Part shown: positions 19,937 to 29,800 of the stretch, one piece after another
Layout of the letters: every line of letters begins with the position of its first letter
Position numbering within the stretch: position 1 is the stretch's first letter
NCBI GenBank assembly: GCA_031272025.1
Contig: JAISUP010000096.1
Location: 1 to 41,853 of the forward strand
Direction: 5' to 3'
DNA from: Bacteroidales bacterium
Lineage (GTDB): Bacteria > Bacteroidota > Bacteroidia > Bacteroidales > WCHB1-69
Length of the DNA: 41,853 bases
Translations under genes and position numbers: made by a program
Notes under the pieces: model-generated
The model's database searches: none
The model's input: the letters and a program-made list of their open reading frames with translations, nothing else
What the model was told of the DNA's origin: nothing

Positions 19937-20332
19937 TTACACCAAGTTTTGGGCGATGCTTTTCGCGATTTCGGCAAAATCCGCGGGCGAAAGTTGTAAC
20001 CTTTCACGAGAAAAGTCAAGGTCTTTCACTTGTTGCAGGGGGACAAGGTGCACGTGCGCGTGAGGCACATCTAATCCAATTACTGCCATGCCCACTTTTG
20101 GACAAGGAAAGGCTTTCTTTATTGCCGCCGCTATTTTCTTGGCAAAAAGCATAAGTTCCGAAAAATCATTATCTTCCATGTCAAAGATATAGTCCACGGG
20201 TTGTTTTGGTATAACTAAGACATGACCTTTTGCCAAGGGAGCGATGTCTAAAAAGGCAAAACAAGATTCGTTTTCGGCGATTTTATAACAAGGGATATCC
20301 CCTTTCACGATTTTGGAGAATAAGGTTTCCAT
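19937..20332 (-). CDS. HIT family nucleotide-binding protein
   Basis: 131-aa histidine-triad protein, a likely nucleoside phosphoramidate or dinucleotide hydrolase. The triad HAHVHL is present after IGLDVPH, and the N-terminal core METLFSKIVKGDIPCYKIAEN is typical. The METLF start at 20332 lies 4 bases after greA ends. An ATG six codons upstream (20350) would overlap greA by 14 bases and gives residues not normally seen. It is probably translated with greA. Confidence 0.94.
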   Translation of the reverse strand: METLFSKIVKGDIPCYKIAENESCFAFLDIAPLAKGHVLVIPKQPVDYIFDMEDNDFSELMLFAKKIAAAIKKAFPCPKVGMAVIGLDVPHAHVHLVPLQQVKDLDFSRERLQLSPADFAEIAKSIAQNLV

Positions 20333-20336
20333 AATT

Positions 20337-20810
20337 TTAGCGCGATACATTTAGGATTTCAAATTGCATGGTCCCTGCGGGCACGTTCACGTCCACGACA
20401 TCTCCTTTGGCTTTTCCTACCAATGCTTTTCCAATGGGAGAGGTAACAGAGATTTTCCCGGCTTTGAAGTCGGCTTCCGATTCCGGCACTATGGTATAAG
20501 TCATTACCATTTGTGTTTTGGTATTTTTCAATTCCACGATAGAATATATCAAAATTTTCGACACGTCAATTTTTGATTCGTCGAGTACCCGCGCGTTCGC
20601 GATAACACTTTTAAGTTTTGCTATTTTCAGTTCCAACAATCCTTGTGCTTCTTTCGCGGCATCGTATTCCGCGTTTTCCGACAAGTCGCCTTTGTCTCTT
20701 GCTTCTGCAATGGCTGCCGAAATTTTAGGACGTTCTACGGTTTCCAGCGTCTTGAGTTCTGCTCTTAACGCATCCAAACTTTCTTTGGAATAGTACTTTA
20801 TCTGGTTCAT
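20337..20810 (-). CDS. greA: Transcription elongation factor GreA
   Basis: 157-aa cytoplasmic factor that enters the RNA polymerase secondary channel and stimulates cleavage of backtracked RNA. The N-terminal coiled coil carries the acidic tip DKGDLSENAEYDAAKEAQ, with the Asp and Glu needed for cleavage. The C-terminal FKBP-like domain ends in the family pattern (SVTSPIGKALVGKAKGDVVDVNVPAG). It is followed by the HIT gene and tex on the same strand. Confidence 0.97.
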   Translation of the reverse strand: MNQIKYYSKESLDALRAELKTLETVERPKISAAIAEARDKGDLSENAEYDAAKEAQGLLELKIAKLKSVIANARVLDESKIDVSKILIYSIVELKNTKTQMVMTYTIVPESEADFKAGKISVTSPIGKALVGKAKGDVVDVNVPAGTMQFEILNVSR

Positions 20811-20839
20811 TGTTATATGGTTTATAATATAAATGAAAA

Positions 20840-20869
20840 TTAAAGAGGCTAACCCAATAGCCTCTTTAA
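20840..20869. terminator. Strong hairpin terminator between the porV-like gene and greA
   Basis: Perfect 12-bp stem TTAAAGAGGCTA (20840-20851) and TAGCCTCTTTAA (20858-20869) with a 6-base loop. On the minus strand it lies 29 bases after the porV-like gene and is followed by TTTTCATTT, so it should end the three-gene surface operon. T-rich sequence also follows on the plus strand. Confidence 0.83.
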
Positions 20870-20898
20870 TAATTTTTGCTATTTTTTTAAATTAAAAT

Positions 20899-22062
20899 TT
20901 ACAATGCTACTTTAATGCCTATATAATGATTTCCTCTCCACCGGTTAGTGAAACGGTAACCATAGTCTAAGTAGATATTTCTCACGGGTGCTTTTCCTTT
21001 TTTCACTAAAGGAATTAAGGCAGTAACCCCCATGGAGGGACCCGCGTAGAAGGTAGTAGCATTGACAATATCCCACATACCTGCTTCGAGCGTGTAACCG
21101 GCTCTCACCATAAAGTGTCTTCTAAAGCCATATTCTACGCCTAAGGAGAAAACGTCTCTGGAATAGGCGTTAGCGGTAAACGAGCCGGCAAGGGTTAGTC
21201 GGTGTTCGGCATCGTCGCGGGTTACACCTTCGCCAATGCGGTCTTCTTTACTCATCTCTTTATAGATACCACCCCAAAAGAGGAAATCGTAAGAAAGCCC
21301 TAAAACGAGAAACGAGGGCATTTCCATGTCGGCAGAGCGTTGTTCCATCGTGATGTCGTAGGAAGAGCCGCTTACTACTCCGCGCACCGAAAGTCCATCT
21401 CCGCGGTAACGGGCAGGAATCCCGATATTTTTAAGGGTAACGCCAATTTTAAAGTTCTCGTATGTCCCCGACAGGTACTGTATGCCCGCGTCTATCGCGA
21501 ACCCTGTCGCGCTCATGTCTCGAATACTTTCGTTGACAATTTTTCCGGAAATACCTCCATGAATATATCTATTGAAGGATTTCGCGTAATGTACCCCGAT
21601 ATGGATTAACGAAGGCGAGAACGTGCCCATATTCCCTTCGGGGTTGTCTACGGTAGTTACGAGAATGTCGCCAAAGGTCATGCCAAAGAATGAAATTCCT
21701 AACACGCCATAGTCTTTGGCGGTACCGGTTTCTTTATTTTTTCTTGACAACTTGACAGCCACGGCGGCGGCGTTAATGCCTATGTCGGCACCTGAGCCGC
21801 TAAGATATTGGGTTCTGGAAAAGCCAAATTCCAATTTATTGACGAAGGCGATGCCGGCGACATTGCCATAGATAGATTCCATGCCGCGGGTTTCGGCTAC
21901 CCCACAAGTGCCCCACCCGTTAGAGCGTGCCCACGGGTCGATGAGCAATTGTTGCATCCCGGCTTGTCCCGAACGGTCGCGGTTGCCGGCGCGAAGCATA
22001 CTCGTCCCCGATACCAAAAATAGCAATACCACGATAACTAAAGTCCTATATATTTTATTCAT
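20899..22062 (-). CDS. PorV/PorQ-family outer-membrane protein
   Basis: 387-aa exported protein predicted to form an outer-membrane beta barrel. The signal peptide (MNKIYRTLVIVVLLFLVSGTSMLRA) is followed by the family opening AGMQQLLIDPWARSNGWGTCGVA ... IYGNVAGIAF, equivalent to the 'A-AGMGGA ... NPAG' region of PorV/PorQ. Alternating aromatic/glycine strands follow, with AIDAGIQYLSG and LGLSYDFLFWGGIY before a FadL-like end (YRFTNRWRGNHYIGIKVAL). PorV and PorQ act as T9SS outer-membrane shuttles and attachment-complex parts. Whether this copy is the general PorV or a cluster-specific paralogue cannot be told. It is the last gene after the TonB receptor and the 1575-aa protein, 42 bases from the latter. 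Confidence 0.8.
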   Translation of the reverse strand: MNKIYRTLVIVVLLFLVSGTSMLRAGNRDRSGQAGMQQLLIDPWARSNGWGTCGVAETRGMESIYGNVAGIAFVNKLEFGFSRTQYLSGSGADIGINAAAVAVKLSRKNKETGTAKDYGVLGISFFGMTFGDILVTTVDNPEGNMGTFSPSLIHIGVHYAKSFNRYIHGGISGKIVNESIRDMSATGFAIDAGIQYLSGTYENFKIGVTLKNIGIPARYRGDGLSVRGVVSGSSYDITMEQRSADMEMPSFLVLGLSYDFLFWGGIYKEMSKEDRIGEGVTRDDAEHRLTLAGSFTANAYSRDVFSLGVEYGFRRHFMVRAGYTLEAGMWDIVNATTFYAGPSMGVTALIPLVKKGKAPVRNIYLDYGYRFTNRWRGNHYIGIKVAL

Positions 22063-22104
22063 AATCTATTATATTATACAGTTCACAAATCAATTTAAAG
22101 ACAA

Positions 22105-25100
22105 TTAAAATGAATTAAGGTCAGCGGGACGCATGGCACAGAAGAATTTCAGGGTACGCTCGCCTCTCATGTACGGCGCGGTAACATGAATAATGTATAG
22201 CCCTCCTGAGATAGGTATTCCCGCGTTGTTTTTTAAGTCCCACAGCACACTGGTACTCCCTGCATCTCCCTTAGAAATGGTTCTTACCAAAATGCCATTC
22301 ACCGTGAAAATAGAGATATTGCATTGTTCGGGCAAATTGACTATTCTCACATAATTTTCCAATGCCGTTTGTTCGTATGTTGAGAACCCGTAGTAGGGGT
22401 TCGGCACGATATTGATGTCTTGCATAATTTCGACATGAGCCGCGCGGGCATTCGTTTCGGGGGCGATATTCTTCGTGGAAAAAGAATACATGGGAAATCC
22501 ATTGTTCCTGTTTGTATTTTCCATCGTTTCTCCATCCAGCGGCATACGGGAGTTATATCTCATGTAAGGTCTGCTTACGCGCAATTTCACGGTCAGGTCA
22601 TTGGGGATATTTTGAGGATCTATTTCATCGTAGCCGAAAGCAGGTATGGGAATAGAAGTCCACATCACGTTATTGAAGATATTCATTTTACTTCTTCTTC
22701 TCGGGTCGCTTTCACTTGTCGGCAAAGCGTCAAATCTCGACTTTAACCATTGTCCTTCGTCATACATAGGACAATCGTAAGTAGTATTGTAATTTCGGGT
22801 CATGTTTAAGAATTGAGTTCCTTTTTTATAGTAGTCGGGATTCGTGTTACCCGAACTTCCACAAACATAAACAAAGTGTTTGCCGCCCCATGCCGGGTAC
22901 CCTTCATTGCACACGTATTCAATGCTGCCTTTATTGGCTTTCATATTGGTAAACACTAGATTATATTCATCAGCGGTTAGGTAGGTTTTTTTGTCCCCGG
23001 ATCCTAGGGTTGCATAAACATCGGTAGGATTAAAGAGCATGTCGTTTCCGTTGTTAGCGGTATCTGCCGAATTTTCGGCGAACATGATGTTAAGTCTTTC
23101 TCCGGTTTCCACGTTAATAGCATAGCCGGGGAACCAACCCATGCCGGTTCCTGTTCCATCGGGTTTACCATCTTTTCCTACCGAAGGTGCTTTCCGGGGT
23201 TCTAACCGTTTCGCGTTTCCTTCCGACAAAGCATCGTCATCGCATGCTTCCAAAACTACGCAACGCGTCCAATGATCTTTATTCGAGGTAAATACAATAT
23301 CTACAGAATATAGATTAGTCATTGTTTGGTTAAAACCGTTGGCATTAGAGGTAAAAGGACGGTGGGTTTCATTATCGGCTGTTACAAAATCATAATAAGA
23401 ATTTTGAGGTACCGTTGTCCCCAAGAAGTTGTCGGGGGTAATATATTTTGCCTGAGGTCCCCCGTAATATGGAGAAGCCAATACATACGGAGCCCATGTC
23501 CCGTTGACTGCTTTTTCAAATTTCGCGGTAGGATCTTTGTAGCCGCGGGCGGGCAAAGAAGAGGTGTGGTCGCCACCCATCATCGCGAACTGCGTGAAAA
23601 AGTCTTCCGTCCGCCATAGGTTATAGTTGGCACTGACCGGATTTGTAGCATTTACCCATTGTCCGGCGTTATATTGTCCCGCACGTATCCAATTATCGGG
23701 CACATCGCTTTCCGTATCCGCTATACCATCAAGCCATACCGCACCGTCTGCTTCCATTTTCGACCCCACGAAATCTACCTGAGCATAAGTAGTAATATTG
23801 CGATAGTTATAATCAGAAGCACTCGCGAAAACCTGCTCTTTCAAATCTTGCTGATGTATTTGAAACGGATAGTTGTTGATAGAAACCGACAAGCCCAATT
23901 CCATTATCAATTGTTCGTTATGCACGCTAATGGTTTGCTCGGAATCAAATGTCCGTATGGGTAATTTTGTCTTCTCGTCTTGCAGACCGGCTGCAATAAT
24001 TTCGGCATCGTCCGCGTTAACAATCGACATGACCCAACGGGTTGAATCTACAACTTCGCTCGTGCTTTCGGAGCCGTTATAGAATTTTATCTCGAAGTCA
24101 AACGGTTTCACCCGCAAGGGATCTACCACTTTGATACCAATAGGTCCGTAGTTTTTCTCGTAAGTAATGGCATCTACCTTATTGTTGTCGCGAATAGCGT
24201 CCCGACTTTCTTTGGTCATATCTAAATAATAGCCCCCGTTGCCGTGTCCTTCTACTCGGGTAATGTTGGGCTGTGTTCCATATTGAGAATGCAGGATAGT
24301 GCCATTGTTTTGAGGGGCGGGATTATGCGGGATTGCCGAATATACTTGAATATTTTTTCTGCCCGCGAGGAAAGGTATTTTTTGCCCGTCTACTTGTGTA
24401 GGCTCGTCTTGTTTGTATACCGCGTACTCGTTGTAGGCGTATGCCAACACCATATAATAATAGGTTTTATGATTTACCAATTGTTTTGCCTCTTCCGCGA
24501 AGGCATCCTCCTTGAGCGAGATGGAATGAAAAATTCCCGCGTTTGCCCCATCAACCATCTCGGTGGGCACGGTTACCATGAGTGATTCATCGTAGATATA
24601 GTTAATCAATTTTCCTATGGCGGTACCATCCGGACGGTAATTCTCGATGTCGCATTGTGCCACTACCCTTGCCTTGTCCTGATTTGTTAAATCGGTTACA
24701 CTCACATCATTACTCTTCAATTGATACACGATATATCCCTCGAAACGATAATAGTTATCGTTCTTCTTTTGAACAGGCACTGACGTAGTTACCGATTCCT
24801 GGTGCGTGTAATATTTCAGTGTATCACCGGTAATGGGGTCGGTTTTTATACTGTCCACCACCGTGTATTCATTAACTACGCTTTCCATCACGGTACGTTC
24901 TTGGGGTATGGTATTGTCCGGTTCTTCGTAATCTTCTTCTGTATACCTGTGGTTATTGCTGGTTTTACCGTTAGACAGGTACAATACAATCTCATTTTCC
25001 AATTCTCTAACTGTAACATCGGGAGCGTCAGGTCCGTCTAATACTTTAAAACAGTTTTCAAAGAGTGATTGGCATTTGTCGTCTGCTATTTTCAGCAATT

Positions 25101-26832
25101 CTACCGATGCCCACGCGCCGCCTTGTGTAGCACGTGCCCACGGGATACCTACTGTGATATAGTTTACTGCTCCTGATTCTAAGGTAAATGGACCTGCCGA
25201 CTGCATAAACCTACGGTCGGCGGGTGCATTGGGCACATTTTCTTCGCGCCAGCCGCCACTGCCATAGTCGCTATGATTGATAACCTCGCCATGTGTTCCC
25301 CAATTGCAGAGGTCTGTAGTGCTGGGGAACATGAAATCACAATCGGGACCCGTGCCGCCTGCCGAACTATGCGCGTTGCCCCCGTATTTCATCTTAGAGT
25401 TGTCTCTCCATATTCCTTGCAGCATGTTGTAATATTGATAAGCCACGCTGGGGTCGCCGGTTACGGAGCCATCGTTGTTATGATACACGAAACGCCGCAT
25501 CCCGAAACGCTCGTTATCTTTGATCCCATCTCCAAAGTTCACCCCGTTAATTGCCATTTGATTTATCGCCCCCGGCATCTTAATGTCGGTCATACTTACA
25601 TTAAACTTACTGCAATAAGCCAGTCCTATGGTTCGGGCAGAGTCGTTATCAAAAGCGGGGTTATCTTCTCCGTCAGCATCGATATACGGACCTTGGAAGA
25701 AGTCCACGCCTACCGCGGGAGGTTGTGCTCCATACGCCCATAATTGTCCGGTACCGTCTACCTCTTTCCCGTTGTAGCAATAGCCCAACCCGCGGGCAAC
25801 GTCGCAGCCCACGTAGTCGTCTTGCGCGTAACCTAAGTCGGGGTCTACCCATTGCGAGAAATAGGTATTGGTGAGTTTGTAAGACGAGCGGTTGATAATC
25901 TCGTAAGAATAGAAGGTCATGTTATTCAACTCATCGTTGGTAGCGAAGGCGAAAGCTTGTCCCCTGATTTCGAGACCAATTTGTTCGCCTTGGGTTTCGG
26001 TATGCGTGTTTCCCATGTCATTAAAAATCCAGAAGAGTGTTTCGTCTCCTTTGAGCACGTGGTCGGCATATATCATACCGTCTACTTTCTTTTGTCCTTG
26101 GTATTGCCACCATTCGGCGGGCATGGGCAGCCCCGCGGCAGAACCTGTAGGTGCTTTTGCCCGTTCTTTATTTGCCTCTGTCCACGGGCAATAGTCATTA
26201 TTGAGGTCATATTCCGGGTAGTCTCCATTTTCGGGGGTGTATTCGCCGTCACCGTCTACATCTTTAAATGGAGCGAGGTATCTCGACTGACCTAAGGAGA
26301 CATCTCCATGAGCGGGCCAGTTCATGATATTTTCGGGAATAACATAGTCGGGATCTTTTGTCCCCGTCTCGAAGGCAGCGATATGCTGCTCTACTTCGGC
26401 ACGGGTAATCTTATAAAAACGGTCATATTTGCTACACGTGGCTTGCGACACGGTAGCGTCTACTAACGAAAGCGGACCTGTCCAGAAGTCGTCCCCGACT
26501 TGTCGAAAACGCACGGCGGCTAATTTCAATTGATTACTGGCATCTCTACCTCCAATCCATAGGGCGGCACAAAACATGGAGGTCTTTCCCGACCCTTTGG
26601 GGACTTCGTATTCCGCGATTTCTTTGAACCACATCGTGCCATTGGTCTCTAAATATGCCCTTACATTATTGATAGTTAGTTCGTTTGAGTTCGCTGCCGG
26701 CAAACATTTCGAATTGGTTGCTTTGGGTTGAGGTGCACGAACCTCCCCTTTTCTCTTCTCCGCGTGCAAAGACACGACAGAAATCACGGCTAAAACCGAC
26801 ACTAAAATTATAACTTTGTTTATGACCTTCAT
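22105..26832 (-). CDS. Very large secreted surface protein with FlgD/T9SS-like C-terminus
   Basis: 1575 aa from the ATG at 26832, which gives a signal peptide (MKVINKVIILVSVLAVISVVSLHA). A GTG at 26862 would add ten residues ahead of it. No enzyme motif is visible. The N-terminal third is Trp/Asp/Gly-rich and includes NNVRAYLETNGTMWF, LWIGGRDASNQLKLAAVRFR and a Ca2+-loop-like acidic stretch KDVDGDGEYTPENGDYPEYD. The C-terminal 100 residues (INIVPNPYYGFST ... VRIVNLPEQCNISIFTVNG ... WDLKNNAGIPISGGLYIIHV) resemble a FlgD-Ig or T9SS target domain. I recall similar large proteins beside PorV-like genes in other Bacteroidota, with no assigned function. It probably acts on the cell surface with the neighbouring receptor and barrel. 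Confidence 0.75.
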   Translation of the reverse strand: MKVINKVIILVSVLAVISVVSLHAEKRKGEVRAPQPKATNSKCLPAANSNELTINNVRAYLETNGTMWFKEIAEYEVPKGSGKTSMFCAALWIGGRDASNQLKLAAVRFRQVGDDFWTGPLSLVDATVSQATCSKYDRFYKITRAEVEQHIAAFETGTKDPDYVIPENIMNWPAHGDVSLGQSRYLAPFKDVDGDGEYTPENGDYPEYDLNNDYCPWTEANKERAKAPTGSAAGLPMPAEWWQYQGQKKVDGMIYADHVLKGDETLFWIFNDMGNTHTETQGEQIGLEIRGQAFAFATNDELNNMTFYSYEIINRSSYKLTNTYFSQWVDPDLGYAQDDYVGCDVARGLGYCYNGKEVDGTGQLWAYGAQPPAVGVDFFQGPYIDADGEDNPAFDNDSARTIGLAYCSKFNVSMTDIKMPGAINQMAINGVNFGDGIKDNERFGMRRFVYHNNDGSVTGDPSVAYQYYNMLQGIWRDNSKMKYGGNAHSSAGGTGPDCDFMFPSTTDLCNWGTHGEVINHSDYGSGGWREENVPNAPADRRFMQSAGPFTLESGAVNYITVGIPWARATQGGAWASVELLKIADDKCQSLFENCFKVLDGPDAPDVTVRELENEIVLYLSNGKTSNNHRYTEEDYEEPDNTIPQERTVMESVVNEYTVVDSIKTDPITGDTLKYYTHQESVTTSVPVQKKNDNYYRFEGYIVYQLKSNDVSVTDLTNQDKARVVAQCDIENYRPDGTAIGKLINYIYDESLMVTVPTEMVDGANAGIFHSISLKEDAFAEEAKQLVNHKTYYYMVLAYAYNEYAVYKQDEPTQVDGQKIPFLAGRKNIQVYSAIPHNPAPQNNGTILHSQYGTQPNITRVEGHGNGGYYLDMTKESRDAIRDNNKVDAITYEKNYGPIGIKVVDPLRVKPFDFEIKFYNGSESTSEVVDSTRWVMSIVNADDAEIIAAGLQDEKTKLPIRTFDSEQTISVHNEQLIMELGLSVSINNYPFQIHQQDLKEQVFASASDYNYRNITTYAQVDFVGSKMEADGAVWLDGIADTESDVPDNWIRAGQYNAGQWVNATNPVSANYNLWRTEDFFTQFAMMGGDHTSSLPARGYKDPTAKFEKAVNGTWAPYVLASPYYGGPQAKYITPDNFLGTTVPQNSYYDFVTADNETHRPFTSNANGFNQTMTNLYSVDIVFTSNKDHWTRCVVLEACDDDALSEGNAKRLEPRKAPSVGKDGKPDGTGTGMGWFPGYAINVETGERLNIMFAENSADTANNGNDMLFNPTDVYATLGSGDKKTYLTADEYNLVFTNMKANKGSIEYVCNEGYPAWGGKHFVYVCGSSGNTNPDYYKKGTQFLNMTRNYNTTYDCPMYDEGQWLKSRFDALPTSESDPRRRSKMNIFNNVMWTSIPIPAFGYDEIDPQNIPNDLTVKLRVSRPYMRYNSRMPLDGETMENTNRNNGFPMYSFSTKNIAPETNARAAHVEIMQDINIVPNPYYGFSTYEQTALENYVRIVNLPEQCNISIFTVNGILVRTISKGDAGSTSVLWDLKNNAGIPISGGLYIIHVTAPYMRGERTLKFFCAMRPADLNSF

Positions 26833-26889
26833 TGGTTTATAATTTTTGTAATTTATTAACACTAAAATATTGATATCTATTTTTATGGA

Positions 26890-29800
26890 TTAGAAGGAAA
26901 ACTGTACTCCCAAACTGGCAGTAGTAGGCGCGCTATAATTGTAAGGATTTCTAACAACCATTTGATAGTAGTTTCTATACGCGTCCACGTCTAACTGACT
27001 GTTGATAATGGTTTGATATTGAGCCGAGGACAAGTAGCCGTCGTCGTCAGCAGTGCCCGTGTAGCGGTACACGTTAATCACGTTCTTGAAGTTAAAGATA
27101 TTGTCGATGTCCACGTAAATAGTAAGTTGTGCTTTTTGTTCGCGGGAGTCTTTTTTCTTAAACGTGAGGTCAAAAGATTTGTCGGCTCTCACGTTACAGA
27201 GGAATATCCAAGGGCGGTGCGCGCCGTTGATACTTCCCACGAGGCGCGGGTCAAGGCTACCGGCACCGCCAACGCCCGAATAGGCTACCGACGACCGGCT
27301 ATACGGCATACCCGAAGCCGCCGAGAAGGCAACGGTAATTCCCGTGTTCTCTAACCATTTGATTTCTTTTTTCCGGTCATCTTTGGTCGCGTAAGAGGTA
27401 ATGGGTCCGTTGTAATTCGCACCTCCACCAAACCGGTAGTCTATATTGACCGCTAATTTATGTCTTTGGTCAAAGTCGAGATTGATGAGCGTTCTAAGGT
27501 TAGGTTGTCCCGACGCGATAATTCCTTTGTTAGATCCCGAACTCGATCCGGTTCCTTTGGCAAACTGTAAGGTATAACTGGCGCGCATGGTCAGGTTGGA
27601 AGCCTGCCGTGTAGAAAAGGCTACCACAAATCCTTGTACCGTACCAAAGTCTTGATTGGTATAAGAATAATAGGTCTGAGGGTATGCCTTCGTGAAACGA
27701 TACGACTGTATCATGTCGCGCAATTCGGTATAATAGGCTTTGAGTTCCAATCCCGAATTTTCTCCTATCTTTTGTTTAAAGTTAATCTCGTAGTTGATAA
27801 AACGTTGTGCTTTTAAGTTGGGGTTGCTTAAGTCTCCGGATCCTAATTTGTCGATAAGCAAATAAGACACGGGGCTAATTTCGATATTTGAAGGACGTTG
27901 GGTAATAATGTTATAGTTAGCGATGAAAGAGGAGTTGTCGGACACGGGGAAAGAGAACGACAAGCGGGGCATGAGTTCCCATTGGGGTTTGTAGTCTTTA
28001 AAAGCCTGTCCTTCTACTCTACTCATGGCAGAGGCATCGGGGGCTCGTTGCAAAAGCGGACCGGAGTTCACGCTCCACGATGATTCGGGGTCGTTAATTT
28101 CTTGTCCTTTGGCATCGTACCACGTGTTTCCCGAACGATAGCCCACGATAGACAAATCATTTGCCTCGCCTATGGCACGGTCTTTTTGGTTCACGTAAAC
28201 TACCCAATCGCTTTGCGCGTTGTCAACAACACGCGTCACCCCATTCGCGTCAAGATCCATTTTAGCATCTTTCAATTGTGCCACGGTAACGCCTTCTCTA
28301 AACAAATAGTTATCTTTAAGCACCTCCTGATTGGCATCAAAACGGTCTAAACGCAACCCTACGTTAAAGAGCAAACTGTTGATAGAAAATTTATCCTGAA
28401 TATACATTGCCATATAGGTAGGAGAATAAGCACCGATATTATATTCTTTCACACCTTCGGCATTCTCGGCAAAAAACTCTGTGATGCTGGTTCTTTTCCG
28501 GTATACTTTTTTTCCGGTATAGTCGTATCCTCGGTACGAGATAACGGGGCTACCCAAGCCGGTAAGCAACTCCTCTGCCGAAAACATGTCCAAACTGAAT
28601 GTTTCGGGGTCATAACTGTCAATATCAATATAGTCTGTCCCATCGGGATTTAATCCTAATTTTTTTCTCAGGTTCCTATCGAAAGTAGACTGGGCATCTA
28701 AGTTATTCAATTGGGCATTGGTTATCGTGTCGTTAATAAAGGTATAGTTCAGGTTATCCAATTGGTTAAAGTGGGTATTGGTAACTTGTCTCATGAGTGT
28801 CCACAAACTGGTGGCACTCACTGCCCAACTTCTGTCGGTATGATTATCTAATTGGTATCCTAATTTGAGTTCGTGGTTTCCTATGGTCATCGAGAGGCTT
28901 GCCATGGCTTCGTAGGCTTCGGACAGACTATGCGAATAGCCTGACGAGGCGGGCATACCGGGCAAAGTATAAAAGCCGTACCAACCGGTTACGGAGGGAC
29001 CTGCCCCGTTGATGGCAGCACCAAACTGCTTGTAGGTTTCTAAGTTAAAATTATAGTTTTCCCCATAACGCGCTTTCAGGTTGGCTTCGTTAAAGTTTTC
29101 CAAAAACTGTATGGTGTAATTTTGCAAGTCGGTATTATACGGACCGGGTTCCCATTCGGTATAGGCGTCGTAATAGGTTTCTAATTTCCATACCCCCTTA
29201 TGAACAACTCCCAAAGAGTCTGTCCAATCGGCACCGCCATCGCCGCCGGAATAATAAGGTAGGCGGGTGGTTTTAAATTTACCAAAGTGCCCGTAGGCGA
29301 AGATATTTTTCTGGAGTCTATGGTCTTGCGACAAGGATTGGGAGCGCGAATAGTTAAAGTTCAACTCGTAGGAGATGTTTTTCACGTATTTCGCGGTATC
29401 GTCGCGGAAGATACGGTGCACGAGGCGTGCCCCGAAGCGCATGTCGTGGCTAAACGATTCCGCGTACCGTTCTTTGTCTGTCCAGTTAAAAAGAATGCTA
29501 CTCAAACTCCATCCTTTTCCTTTACCAAAACTATAAGAGCCTTGTAAGGTAAGGCGCAATTTATTGCTTGTATTTTCGGGGTTATTTTTATCTTTCAGGG
29601 GCATGATTTCGAATTTGGAGTTAACCGTGAAGCCGTAGCCGTCTGCATTGGGGCGTCTTCTCACGGTATAGAAAGCGTCTTTTTGCACGTAACTGGCGGC
29701 GGAATTTACTGTCCCGAACTCATTAGGGTCATATACCACGGGGTGTTTTAGCAACTCTTCTATCACTTCTTCTTTGGCTAACCACGTACCGCCGCGAATA